Assembly: GCF_030867095.1 (NCBI RefSeq)
Contig: NC_081824.1
Span: 169,826,933 to 169,890,932, forward strand
Length of the DNA: 64,000 nt
Reading direction: 5' to 3'
Source of the DNA: Alligator mississippiensis
Taxonomy: Eukaryota > Chordata > Crocodylia > Alligatoridae
Part shown: in pieces, positions 29,301 through 39,305 of the stretch
Layout of the letters: each line of letters opens with the position of its first letter
Numbering within the stretch: the stretch's first letter is position 1
Notes under the pieces: model-generated
Database searches by the model: none
What the model saw: the letters and a program-made list of their open reading frames with translations, nothing else
Told to the model about the DNA's origin: nothing
Position numbers and translations under genes: made by a program

Positions 29301-32300
29301 CCTGTCCAATGAGCCCCTCTTCAATTCCGTCTCCTATCTGTGAGCTCCCTCAACTCTTTTGTCTGAACTACTCTCACATGTCTCAGCTTGGTTCTTTTAC
29401 CCTGGAAGGTCTACACTGCTGGGAGTGCCTGTGAAATGCCATGTATGTTTTCAGCGCTATGTACATGGTTTGTATTAAATCACTGCCATCCTAATAGATT
29501 GATGAAGACCTGTCTGTACAAGGAAAATTGTAATTGAGAAGAAAAGCTGTGTGACACTTACCCATTCTTTCTCTTCTTGGCATTTCCCTTACAAAAGTGT
29601 TCTGCATAAGACCATAGAGCGTTTCCCTAGAAACTTTTCCTTTATGTCCCCTGCACTCTCCTTCCAAACTCCAAAACATTAGCACTGCAGTGACCTTCTC
29701 TTAGGATACGCCTCCATTGCAGCATGTGTTGGCAAATCCATATTTGCTGTAATTTAGCTTGCTCAGGCAATAACAGCAATGAAGATGGGGCTGGCACAGA
29801 TTTCACAGGGGACCAGCTGGCCATTTAAATACTGAAAACCCCTGGCAGGCTCAGATGTTCTGTGTTGAAGCCCATGCTACTGCAACTTCACTGCTGCTAC
29901 TGGCACCCATGCTAATGAAAACTAGGACAGGCATGCCCACCTCCCTGTGCTGCTGTCCTGCCTCCTGACTCCAGTCTTGATGACCACAGGAAGGGACCTC
30001 CTTCCCCACCTGCTCCCACTAAACTGCCATGCCCAAGCAGTTTGGGAGTCAGACTTTTGCTGTTTCTTCTCAGTTTGTGTACTCCCGGGGAAAATTCCCC
30101 GCCCAAAAAGGCTGCCATTCTTAGCTTGTCACACGACAACCAATCCTTGTGGAAACAGGAGCTGTGTTGCAGGATCCTAGCCCTCTCTCACAACCTGTGT
30201 GCGCTACATGTGTTCTTGGACTGGAAGCAGGGAGCACTTCTAGCTCTGGGTGCAGTATGTAGCGTAATGACACCCCTATGCTGAAGGCGAATGTAATTTA
30301 AGTCAGCGATGATCAGTCCTGCCTGGCTCAGGAGCCACATAAACTGTCAGTGCTGACCAAAAAAGCCACAACAATTGGTATCCTCCGGGTGAGTTGGGGC
30401 AAAAGAAAAAGACTGCCTTTGAGTCTAGTAATACTTTCTGCTTGGTATGTCTATAACAGTACAAGAACTGTATGCACGCCTAGTGCAAAAGCCAGAACAC
30501 ACTTGTTTTCAGCCACATCTGTTAAGAGCAGTGTTCTCTTACCAGCAACATTTACACAGGAACATTTTTTGTACCGTGTACTTAGGTGATGCTCTATAAC
30601 AGAAATAGTATCTTAGAAGCAACACAGCATCAAGGCACTGACAGGTTGCTACTAATAGGAGTCAACTGTAATTGTACCATGATTGAAAGGGACAAGCATC
30701 CCCCTTGTTCCATTCTTCATGATTATTGGAAAGACGCGTCCAATGTACGCAGCAAAAAAGAACCCCAAATCCTTTGATAACAGCTTCTGTGAAGAATCAC
30801 AAGAGGTAAGTCACAAAGCCACTTATGGCTCAAGAGCCATGATGTGACTATAACTGATTTGAGTAATAAAATGAGAAGAGAGGCATGAACTCACAGGTCC
30901 TGGTAAAAACTGATGTGGTAAGCACAAGCAAGGCATGGAGAGAAATTCATATGACAGGCTAAGAATCACATTCTATATGGGAGGTCCCAGTGGAACAGAT
31001 TCACTCCTCATGAATCTCCATAAAAATCAAGAGTTACAAGAGGGATGAACCTGATTCAAGCATGTGCCTAGCAGTAACATGTGGACAGTTCACTGAAAAC
31101 ATCAGCTCAGTGTTCAGTAGCTGTCAAAAAGGCAAATAAAATGTTAGGGATTAAGAAGAGAATTGTAAACAAAAATGAAACTATCATTTTGCCCATTTAT
31201 AAATCCATGGTGTGTCCAAACATTGAATACTGTGTCCAGTTCTGGTCCTCACATCTCAAAAAGAATATCAAAGAACCAGAAAAGGTAGAGAGAAGGACAA
31301 CAAGAATGATTAGTGGTATGGAGTGGCTTTCATGAGGAGAGTGGATCCCAACCTCAGGGCACGACCCAAATCAGGGTCGCAGGGGATCCACCCCTCACTC
31401 TGCTCCGTCTGCCTGTGGGGCTCTCCTGCTGCACAGTCTGCATGGCTCTTGCCACTGCTGCCCCCCACAATCCTGACCCAGTCTGGGCTCTGCTGGGACT
31501 GCCAGGCATAAGTGAGTCAGTGGCAGGGGTTGCAACCTAGATTTAAGGTTGCAGCAAAAAAAAGGTTGGGAGCCACTAGTCTAAAGATTCTGGGCCTATT
31601 CAGTTTAGAAAAGAGATGTGTGAGGGGGGACATGATAAGTGTTTATAAAATATTAAATCCATAATGGTTTGGATTATGCCTCAGGCAGGAGGTTGGACTA
31701 GATCAGCGTTTTTCAATCCATGTGTCGTGACCCAAAAGTGGGTTGCAAGAATATATGAAAGGGTCATGAACAAACTTTAAAAATGGATTCTCCTTTAAGG
31801 GAGAAAAACATGGGAAACATGGGTTTTCCCTTGTAGTTTGGCAGAGTTCCAGCCTGCAAGGGTCTGCTTGAGGCCCCCCATGCCCCATCAACCCCCACAG
31901 AGGTTGGGAGTGAGGGGCACCAGCAGGGCAGGGGGCTGTTTTCTACTTAAACTATTCACTGGGTCAGGACTGGCCATCAATGTTTACAAATGGGTCCTGG
32001 TACAAAAAAGGTTGAGAACCACTGGACTAGATGACCTCTGGGGGCATCTATATACATGCTCCGGGGTGGAAAAGGGGGGCTTTAATTGGAGCGACTCTCA
32101 GAGCTGCTCTAATTAAAGCATTCGCAGCGTCACATGTATTCAGCGTCCCACGCTTCAAAATGGCAGCGGAGGTGCTTTACCTAAAGCTCGTTTGACATCA
32201 GCAGACTCGCAGCCGACTCAATTAATTGAGTCTCCTCTGATGTGTGCTAATGTATGCCCAGATGTATTAGATTTAATATGCATTAACTAAAGCATGTTAA

Positions 32301-33173
32301 TGCAAGTGTAGATGCACCCTGGAGATCCCTTCCAGGCTGACTTCTCTATGACTCCTGACTCCCAGTTCTCTCCACTAATCATTAGTTCTGTAAACACCAA
32401 CCCTCCCTTTCCAGGGGCAAATTTTACAGCTTCCTTCTTCCATCCTCAGCACCCAATGCTCATAGCCTGCATGCACCCATGTGTAGGAAACTAGCTTGTA
32501 AATGGCGAAGAGAATGTAAATAGGAATTTATTATTTACTGTCTCTCACAATACAAGAACTAAGGGTCACAAAATGAAACTGGTGGATACATCTATACATG
32601 CTATTAACGCAACCAAATAAACTGTGGCACAGTTTGCACCGGAGCTTATTGCTCCTGGGCACAACATTTACATGTGCGCCTGGGACCTCAGCACATTGAG
32701 CTGGGGCAGCACAGTCCCAACTGGCAGGAGATGGGGGGTCAGCTTGCCAGCCTGGAGCTGATCTGCCCCTGCTCAATGTGCTGCAGAGGGGCTGGCTGGG
32801 CACAAGGCTGCTTCAGTGCAGGGCTAGCCCTCATAAGCCTGCTGCAGGTTCAAGTGTATGACAAGGCTGTCAGCAGGCCTGCTGCAGCTGGCTTACTTTC
32901 AAAGTTGATGATGATGTACTGAAGACAGAGCTCAGTGAGGTGTGGTACAATGGCTAGGGACCACTCTGGATCCTCAGCAATGATCCGTCGCATGTGGCGG
33001 ATGTTGGCTGCAGGGTTCACCACAGATGTTCGCACTGGGGGGGGCATCACACTGGTATCTCCAAGGACCGGCTCCTGCATCTTCACATGGGAGAATGAGG
33101 CTATCCCTTTTGATGAAGTGGAGGCACAGTCTGCTTCTGGCTGGCAGTCGCCAGTCGAATTTACAGTTGGCAT
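23132..33173 (-). CDS. TCTE1: TCTE1 / DRC5, complete coding region in four exons
   Basis: TCTE1 is dynein regulatory complex subunit 5, an LRR protein of the nexin link that ties outer doublets and controls dynein in motile cilia and sperm flagella. Mouse mutants have poor sperm motility. Coding exons, in transcript order: 33173-32897, 28832-28264, 26624-26175 and 23317-23132. Intron phases are 1, 0, 0; all junctions are GT-AG and the exons join without a break into 493 residues (human is about 501). Residues about 57-75 hold NIRHMRRIIAEDPEWSLAIV, nearly identical to human. The middle carries GGSWKQMFFERHLEN and an acidic Glu/Asp/Ser patch. Residues about 298-460 form five ribonuclease-inhibitor-type LRRs, such as LISLNLRLNCIEDEGGQAIG. 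The start ATG follows an acceptor-like tract directly, so a non-coding first exon is expected near the 40-kb CpG island. Confidence 0.96.
23318..26174 (-). other. TCTE1 intron 3
   Basis: Non-coding, holding an old MIR copy at 24510-24770. About 25100-25415 may be a degraded MITE: ggcatgtctaaactg at its left end is mirrored by cagcatagacctgctc at its right, but no target duplication is clear. Confidence 0.7.
24510..24770 (+). mobile_element. MIR-type SINE
   Basis: An old tRNA-derived CORE-SINE. The head retains tagtggttacagcaggggac, the body has the diagnostic cctcagtttcctcatctgta and aaatggagacaataa, and the tail ends tactaaacattatgattatt. Survival of such an ancient SINE in readable form fits a slowly mutating genome. 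Confidence 0.85.
26175..26624 (-). CDS. TCTE1: TCTE1 coding exon 3 (leucine-rich repeats)
   Basis: Encodes residues 283-432 in phase 0, from an acceptor tcctcctacag to a donor CTG|gtaagt. It starts VFKLTRSKVDDDKAR and carries most of the LRR array at about 28-residue spacing, with repeat cores such as LVELDFSHNLIGDRGARAIG and LTSINLSCNHIGL. It is the most conserved part of the gene compared with remembered human TCTE1. Confidence 0.96.
26625..28263 (-). other. TCTE1 intron 2
   Basis: Non-coding. It holds a MITE-like element at about 27573-27925. The remainder shows nothing assignable; a short TG run lies near 28219-28230 just inside the donor side. Confidence 0.75.
27573..27925. mobile_element. 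MITE-like element, family B copy 1
   Basis: The ends gtgtctacacatg and catgtagacatatc are inverted relatives. The interior (cctgggatcacagcacattg and gtgctgcagaggggctggct) is shared with the copy at 32584. No coding capacity. It may belong to a PIF/Harbinger-like crocodilian MITE family such as Chompy, but this naming is unverified. Confidence 0.55.
28264..28832 (-). CDS. TCTE1: TCTE1 coding exon 2
   Basis: Encodes residues 93-282. The acceptor ctccacag precedes AGAAACC and completes Lys93 with the last A of exon 1; the donor is AAA|gtaaca. It carries the conserved LPEHKKRVL, VTANLI, GGSWKQMFFERHLEN and KDCGMNFEWKLF blocks that precede the LRRs. An acidic, Ser-containing linker (EEEDLSDSGSDVEIDE) sits where the human protein also has a variable acidic segment. 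Confidence 0.95.
30304..30856. mobile_element. Non-autonomous hAT element (553 bp)
   Basis: The left end CAGCGATGATCAG...GGCTCAGGAGCCACA is mirrored by the right end TGGCTCAAGAGCCA...ATAACTG. The 8-bp flanks atttaagt (30296-30303) and atttgagt (30857-30864) match at 7 of 8 positions. It has no transposase frame. TSD length and CAG terminus indicate hAT. Confidence 0.75.
31340..31577. mobile_element. hAT-like MITE inserted in the LINE
   Basis: Terminal inverted repeats agtggatcccaacc and ggttgggagccact. The host LINE resumes exactly in register after 31577. Unlike its neighbours it shows no 8-bp target duplication, so one copy was lost or the element is of another class. Confidence 0.6.
31704..32024 (+). 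mobile_element. Non-autonomous hAT element, family A copy 2
   Basis: It begins CAGCGTTTTTCAA and ends GGTTGAGAACCACTG. Perfect 8-bp duplications of gactagat (31696-31703 and 32025-32032) flank it. The duplicated bases are part of the host LINE sequence, so the insertion postdates the LINE. The body matches 45059-45367 and, inverted, 21137-21464. Confidence 0.92.
32042..32319. mobile_element. PIF/Harbinger-like MITE inserted in the LINE
   Basis: The ends gggcatctata and tagatgcaccc are inverted repeats. The 3-bp flanks tgg (32039-32041 and 32320-32322) fit a PIF/Harbinger-type target duplication, although that superfamily prefers TWA. The interior is palindrome-rich and AT-rich, with no coding capacity. 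Confidence 0.65.
32335..32510. repeat. Duplicated segment, copy 1
   Basis: The sequence from gactcctgactcccagttct to about cccatgtgtaggaaactagc is about 80% identical by eye to 33815-33990. Both copies directly follow a CR1-type 3' end in the same orientation, and TCTE1 coding exon 1 lies between them. Confidence 0.75.
32584..32830. mobile_element. MITE-like element, family B copy 2 (truncated)
   Basis: The left end gatacatctatacatgc resembles the termini of 27573-27925. The interior shares the words cagcacattgag and gtgctgcagaggggctggct with it. The matching right terminus is not seen; homology fades about 65-75 bases before the TCTE1 exon 1 donor. Confidence 0.55.
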
Positions 33174-33174
33174 T
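32897..33174 (-). CDS. TCTE1: TCTE1 coding exon 1
   Basis: Encodes residues 1-92 plus one base of codon 93, ending at the donor A|gtaagc. The ATG at 33173-33171 lies one base after a strong acceptor (tttcttctaag), so the exon probably starts at 33174 and the 5' UTR lies mainly in an upstream exon. The first 55 residues are low in structure and poorly conserved with human. The RRIIAEDPEWSL block then follows. Confidence 0.93.
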
Positions 33175-33639
33175 CTTAGAAGAAAGACAGTTGTGGAAAG
33201 GGCCAGCAGTCAAACCGTCTTCCTATTGCTAATTAAAACAAATAGAAACATTGTGACAAGATATTTACAAGCCATCACTCTGCTTCCTTTGCTTGCATGA
33301 AATACGCCTTTTCCCTACTCTTTGTCTGTCTTAATTGTAAACTCTTCTGTGAAGCAACAGTCTGGTGTTCTTATATTTATATGGTACCTGACACTATAAA
33401 GCCGCTTGGTACTAGTGTAATTAAAGTAACAGATAAAGATAATAGTATGGTACTGCTACAAAGAAGTCTCAAACCTTTACAAGTGAAAACTCATGGGGAC
33501 TGTATTCACTTCTAGGTACAATTGTTTCTCTGCCTTTCCTTTTGGCTTCTATCAGCGGATCTCATTGCTCTTCACAAGCATTCGTGAACTGTGCCTCCAC
33601 AGTTCAGACCCTCACAAAAATTACATACAAGAATCAGAA

Positions 33640-33815
33640 GACAGCAGCATACAGGACTCTGGACTCCTAGGGTATTATGTCTCATGTTGTGTCAGGGTTG
33701 ACCATAGTTTTACTAAGAGTTTAGATTATGGATTTGTATGGGATGGTTTGGATAGGGATGATCCTGCCTCAGGCAGGGGGTTGAAGTAGATAACCTCTAG
33801 AGGTCCCATTCAGCC
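33640..33815 (+). mobile_element. CR1-type LINE 3' fragment
   Basis: It contains ttgtgtcagggttga, ggatggtttggatagggatg and atcctgcctcaggcaggggg, the usual plus-sense CR1 3' sequence. Its 3' side runs into the duplicated segment at 33815. Confidence 0.8.
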
Positions 33816-33990
33816 CTACATCTCAGACTCCTGACTCTCAGTTCTCTCTGTTAACCATTAGTTCTGTAAACACCAATCCTCCCTACCCATGGGCAAATCT
33901 TCCAGCTTTCTTCTCCCATCCTCTGCACTCGCTGTTCTTGGCCTGCACATACCCATGTGTAGGACACCAGCTTGTAAAGCATGTGGCTAA
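33815..33990. repeat. Duplicated segment, copy 2
   Basis: Partner of 32335-32510 (gactcctgactctcagttct, attagttctgtaaacaccaa, cccatgtgtaggacaccagc). It also follows a CR1-type 3' end, but this copy lacks the hAT and MITE insertions present next to its partner. Confidence 0.75.
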
Positions 33991-35463
33991 AACTCTCAGT
34001 GAGAGACTTGAGTGAGGACAGCAAAGGATGGACTAGAAAGGAAGGGGCTTCATTTCTGCAACACGGATGCTGGGATGTGCCTTTCATGATTCAGCATTTC
34101 CAATGACAGTAATCTATACTAGTGAGCCTTTTCCTGAGCACCCCACGTTATTCCAGCTGCTCAGGGGTTAAGAGGAAGATGAAGTACCTTCTTGACTGGG
34201 ACTAATTGCTGTCCCTGCAACAGCTGGAGCTAGGAAGGCTGTAGCTTAGAAATGGAAAAGGCTCAGAACTGCCTTTTATTTGGAGGGACTTCAAGAGAGG
34301 AGTTTGCACAAGTACAGAAGAGAAGCAAGGGAAAGATGCTTTCTAATGAGAGGTCAGGCAGGGAGCGCTAAAGAAGGAATACAATTTTGCCGTAACTCCT
34401 TTCCATCGGATCCTTGCTTGGCCGCAGATAAATAAGTGAGTCTGGCTTTCCCCACTAGGCCGCACCAACAGGGCAACTAAAAATGTTAAGAGGCCATCAA
34501 GTGGTATGCTGAAAGGGGAGAGACAATTAGAGAGACAGCCTGAGTATAGGGCACCAGGCAGAAAAGAATGAATGACATTTGAAGGGAAAACTGAGAAAGT
34601 ACAACTTGTGATGTCATCAAGATGTGGTGCCATGGGCAAAGGTGACATTCCTGACAGACATATTTAGACCAGTGTGGGTAGAGTGCACATACCTTGCAGT
34701 CAGGTGCACTGGAGAGGGAAGTCCCTGTCTTCATTTGCACTAGGACTTGTTTTGGCATGGAGCTCGTGCTTATGCCAGAAATGAGCACTGGACTTGGATG
34801 AGATGTCCCTCCAAAAAGCCCTCCAGCAACATCCTGTGAAGGAGCCTATAGACACATAGGATCCCAGGGCATGCTGTCCCGCCCGTGCATTTGTCTGGAA
34901 CAGTGCTTTGATCCCACACAATTCTACCAGAACAGAGGGAGACGCAGATGCTGCTACCCAGATCAAGCTCATTATTTCTTTCCCCCTACACGAGATTACT
35001 CCATTTTCCTTTACACAAGCAATATGTGCTGGCTCAGTCAACATAAGCTCCTGTTTCTTTGAAACCTTTATAGTAGGCAGTTGGCTTTGATAGAAAGCCC
35101 TTCCAAAACTGTCTGAGGAAGCAACTGTTAAACAGCCAGCATAAAGGAAGAGAGGAGATCTATGAAATGTCAAAAAATAGAGTAAAACAAACATGACTCA
35201 TGTCAGACTGCAAAGAATGTGTCAGTAAATGCATCTTCAAATGTATTCATACCAAATGTTAGAGGAAAGTAATCAGTTAATAATGATAGTAGGGAACAGG
35301 AGATGAAAGATAAAGCCACGGCAGTTGGCTTTTGTCCTTTGGTCTTGAGAGAGGACAGAGGGTTGCTTAAGATATGGATTGTATCTCCTGATATATCTGT
35401 GTGAGAACATCAATGGCAATGGTAGTGAAAAGAGGAGGAGGAGGAGGACTGCACACCCAGGAA

Positions 35464-35660
35464 GAATCACAGAATGACAGGGTTGGGAAGAGACCTCATG
35501 GGCCATCTAATCCATTGCCTCCTGCACAGCTGCAGGATGAGCTGTTCCTGCGCTATCCCAGATAAATACCCATTCGCCTCTTCTTGGAAACCTCCAATGA
35601 AGGAGATTCCACACGTATTTCAGACAACTTATTTCACGCCCTACTGTTCTGACAGTAATG
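35464..35660 (-). mobile_element. CR1 LINE 3' fragment
   Basis: It starts with the reversed tail gaatcacagaatgacaggg and ggaagagacctcatgggcca, and runs through ttcagacaacttatttcacg. 5'-truncated. Confidence 0.75.
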
Positions 35661-37313
35661 CAGTGAAACTGTGGGAGTAGAGTGGGGTGACTACACCAAA
35701 CAGGAGCTGGAAGAAATAGGGGGATGCAGTCTGAAGAGTCAGAAACAAAGAGTGAGAAAGGGTTTCTTCAAATAGCACAAAACACACAGGGGATTGCCAG
35801 GGCTGTCCAGATAGCTATCGCCAATTGTGAGGGAAAGAGAAAGGATGGTATATAGCTCACCGCTGGTGCATAGGACTACTACCATCATGGATTTACATTA
35901 GCTAAAGATAAGGCTTTAGGGACTGAAGGACTTGGGGAAGAAGGGAAAGAGTCAAAGAGTGACCAGATGGCCTTGAGATCATGTTAAAGAGGACAGGCTT
36001 CCTGTCCAGTGCTTCCTTCCTTTCTAAAGGTGCTGATGTTTCTCTACCACCCATGCTAGCCCCAGCTCACTGTGCCTATTGCCAGCATTCCTGACCTTTC
36101 TGGAGGCATCCCAGGAAGGCTGACAGTTTGGGATCACAAATCAGCATGGATGGCCTAAGATTATCCCATGATTGTGCTCCAGAACAGAATCTGAAGACAG
36201 TTTCCTGACTGCACAGTAACTTAGTTGACACCTTTCCTTTTTTAAAAGAGACTTAAGAAAACCAAAGCACACGCTAGGGTAGGGTGCCAAGCTGCATCCT
36301 GTAGACCAAGGGAGCAGAGCTGCCTTCAGATATAGGTGTGGCCTGCAGATACCTGTGCAATGCTCCCTTTTATCTGAATAGTGAAGTCAACCAGGTGATC
36401 CATGGTCTGGCTGGGATCAGGAGAAGAGTTTATAGTTAATAGCATAACTAACTAAAGAGTTTATAGTTAACTAACTAGCTAACTCTGACCTAGCCACAAC
36501 CTCTTTCCATTCTAGACAGATCCCACATATGATGCTGCAGAGCATTAGCCACTGGCATGGACCCCTGGGACAGCTGTTAATGATGCACACTGTGGCTGGC
36601 TCTAAACAAAACATGTTTCTCTGTTTCCAGTTCCCTACTGCTCCAACTCAGCATTCAGTGTGAACATGAATATAGGAGAAGTGAGGGTGTTAGGGTGTGA
36701 TAACTATTCTACGAGGTGCCTGAATCAACTCAGCGATCAAGGGCTCAAGGTGTTGCAAAGTGTTGAGTCTGACACTGACTCACTGATCACACTGAATCAA
36801 TTACCACTACTTTTGTCATAGTAATCACGCATTGCTCCTGTTGTTCAAAGATTCTGCATGTCTCCAGACCAGAGCAAATCCCATGTTGAAATGGCTGCTG
36901 AAGGTTCATTATACCCCACCTAAATTGGGTTTAAGAACCTTAGACAGAAAACCATTGCTGATATGGCAGATTCTAGGAGTTGAATGAGTGTAGCTTACCA
37001 TATATGTAAACTTTAATGTTGTAACTGGCTGTCTTATTAACAAGTCAGAAATAGTAAATAAAAGTAATGCATTCTCCTTTTTACCTACTCTATGCTAACA
37101 TCATCGAGAGTTCAAAGGCTCTATTAAATAATATATAAGGAAGTGGGACATTCAGTGACTTCCCAATCTCATTTATGCACAGACTAACACATTTTGCCTT
37201 TCAACACAGAATTACCAAAAAAAAAGGTATATTTCTGTTGTCTGCAAGAAATAATTTCAACAACATTCCCTCCAAGTGATTCCAGTTAAAGCTGCTGCTT
37301 AATACTCTAGTTC

Positions 37314-37457
37314 TGTGGTGCCCAAACTTTTTGGGCCAGCGGATACTGTCAACCCCCAAATCTTCAGGAACCACCGTTCTCCCATATCATCAAACTCATA
37401 CCTAAAAGGGGGCTTTGGAGTAGTGAGATTCATGGGCTACACTTTGGGAACCGCTGT
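37314..37457. mobile_element. Short hAT MITE (144 bp)
   Basis: The ends tgtggtgcccaaactttttg and actttgggaaccgctgt are inverted relatives of the Charlie terminus. Perfect 8-bp duplications of tctagttc (37306-37313 and 37458-37465) flank it. Confidence 0.85.
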
Positions 37458-39188
37458 TCTAGTTCTTCAGGTCCAGAGTAAATAAGGTATGCTCAAACAT
37501 ATAGTTCACCTGCTTCTGTTTTTTATCCAAAACCCATCTAGGTCAATGGAAAGAATCCTACTGAAGTCTGTGGGCTTTGAATTGGACCCCTGATGGCGAT
37601 AATTTAGTCCAAGAAACAGAAGTAAGCAAAAGTCCCTGTCTACAGTAGAGCTTGCATATTTAAAGTATATTTGAAAAATAGTGTTTCAAAACTAATTTTT
37701 AGCCTAACAGTTTGTATCCCCATCTGGGCTCTGTCTACCCAGAATTTTAGGAAGTTCTTCTAGCATTCCTCTAGATGGGTGGAAACACTGGCTGAACTGC
37801 AGGTCTCATTACTAACACACTATATTTGTGTCTGCCCTCAGCTTGGTTAGATACAATGGCTAAAGGTCCTGATCGCTGTCAAGCATTCTTATCACAGGTA
37901 AGAACTCTTATCAATTCTTACCAATTGGATTCTTATCAATTCTGACACCCATTTTTATTGATGTTACAGTTGCATTAGGAAGTCTGTTGTAGAGTCTTAA
38001 AAAGAAAAGCCTACAAGAGTGGTTCTTGGGTAAAGAAAAAAAATACACACCGGTCAAGGAAACTGTGCTAACTACAGCCAGATTGGAAAAACAGATGTTA
38101 GGTCCAAAAAACTGGGTCAAACTAGGTATGCCAACTGTTCATGAATGTGTTTGTTGCTGTCAACAGTACAATTTAAACTGTGCCAGGGACAATATGACCT
38201 CCTGGAACTTCTTTCACTTAAGGTGCTGTGATTCACTGTCATCATATTGGACACTGCTAGTAGGGGTCACTGCTGTAATATTATTTCATAAACACAAAAG
38301 TAGCTAAGGAATGACCACCAACCAACACTTGCCAATCAGCACTGCATGGTTACAGTTCAATAGATTCTGCATCCGTATCTGGGCTAAGGCCACCTAATGG
38401 GCCAGCAACTGTGGGAAAGAGACATTCAACATAGGCCTATACAGCAACATAGAGAGAAATAAGGAAAAAGCTACTTCCAAGCCTCACCAAAGTCCTGAAT
38501 TAGGAGTAGCTTTCTCCTCTCTGATATCTAGAAGCATGGGGAGTTAGGTCACTGTTCAGTAATTACTAAATTAAACAATATTTCATCCTTCTCTAGCTTC
38601 TTCCATCTAAAGATCTCAATGCACTTTCCAAGAAATAACTCATTGTAAGGTAAGCAAAATATCTTTGTCTTCCAGTCAGGAAAAGTGAGGTCCAGAGAGG
38701 GAAGGGACACACAGGAAATCTATCATGATGCTGTGAACAGACCATAGATCTAAATCCCAAGGCTGTGCTTGAACAGCCAGAACATGCTTCCTTCATCTCC
38801 TCACTAATTGCTTTCTGGTGTTCCTTTCCAGACTGAGAGTGTCAGGATACTTAAAGGCGAAAGGCTCTTGATTTAATCTCAAACCCACATACTTTGTGTT
38901 TCTCACGCAAAACCCCCATTAACACTACCAGCACCTGAAGCAGACACAAATACTGTTTTGGAAGTTAGCAGTGTACTCAACCTAATAAAATAAAAAAATA
39001 AAAAACAACCCCAAAACAAAACAAAGTAAGGCCCTGGACTTAAATTTTGACAAGTAAACAAGGCAGAACTGATCTTCCAATCTAAAAGCATTCTGTCTAC
39101 TTGGATACAACAGTAACTCACCAAGTGGCGCTGGTCAGTAGCACGGATGTCATTATCTGTGTTAATAGCCTGAAGCCAGGTAAAAGGC

Positions 39189-39305
39189 CAGGTAGATTTT
39201 CACCTTATAGACTAACCAAAGTAGATAAATGGATAGATCTATCTAGATAGACTTGTGATCTCTATATATCACTACTTTAGTTAGTCTTTAAGGTGAAACT
39301 ACCCT
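39189..39305. repeat. Inverted repeat (hairpin)
   Basis: The arm tttcaccttatagactaacc (from about 39198) recurs inverted as ggttagtct-like sequence ending aaggtgaaa (to about 39297). Extended arms of about 36 bases surround a spacer of about 45 bases made of tagat and tatat words. The arms contain the gactaac word of a common reptile repeat, so this may be two head-to-head fragments. Confidence 0.65.

Larger units (their letters stand above)
31060..32350 (+). mobile_element. L3/CR1-type LINE fragment with three nested insertions
   Basis: The 3' part of a CR1-superfamily LINE. It encodes the remains of the RT thumb region (VKKANKMLGIKKRI, YKSMVCPNIEYCVQFWSSHL) and continues past 31578 into the usual 3' end (ggttggactagat). 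Three elements interrupt it: 31340-31577, 31704-32024 and 32042-32319. Removing them restores contiguous LINE sequence. It lies antisense to TCTE1. Confidence 0.85.
28833..32896 (-). other. TCTE1 intron 1 (between coding exons 1 and 2)
   Basis: Transposon-dense intron. In order it holds a hAT copy (30304-30856), an L3/CR1-type LINE fragment interrupted by three DNA transposons (31060-32350), a segment repeated upstream of the gene (32335-32510), and a family B MITE (from 32584) close to the splice donor. 28833-30303 shows no recognised repeat. Confidence 0.8.

Noticed and set aside
34700-35194. 164-codon minus-strand frame upstream of TCTE1
   Set aside because: No recognised domain and no splice-site context; consistent with chance in intronic DNA.
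36680-36705. Telomere-like gtgttagggtgtg words
   Set aside because: Only one partial TTAGGG unit is present, with no array.
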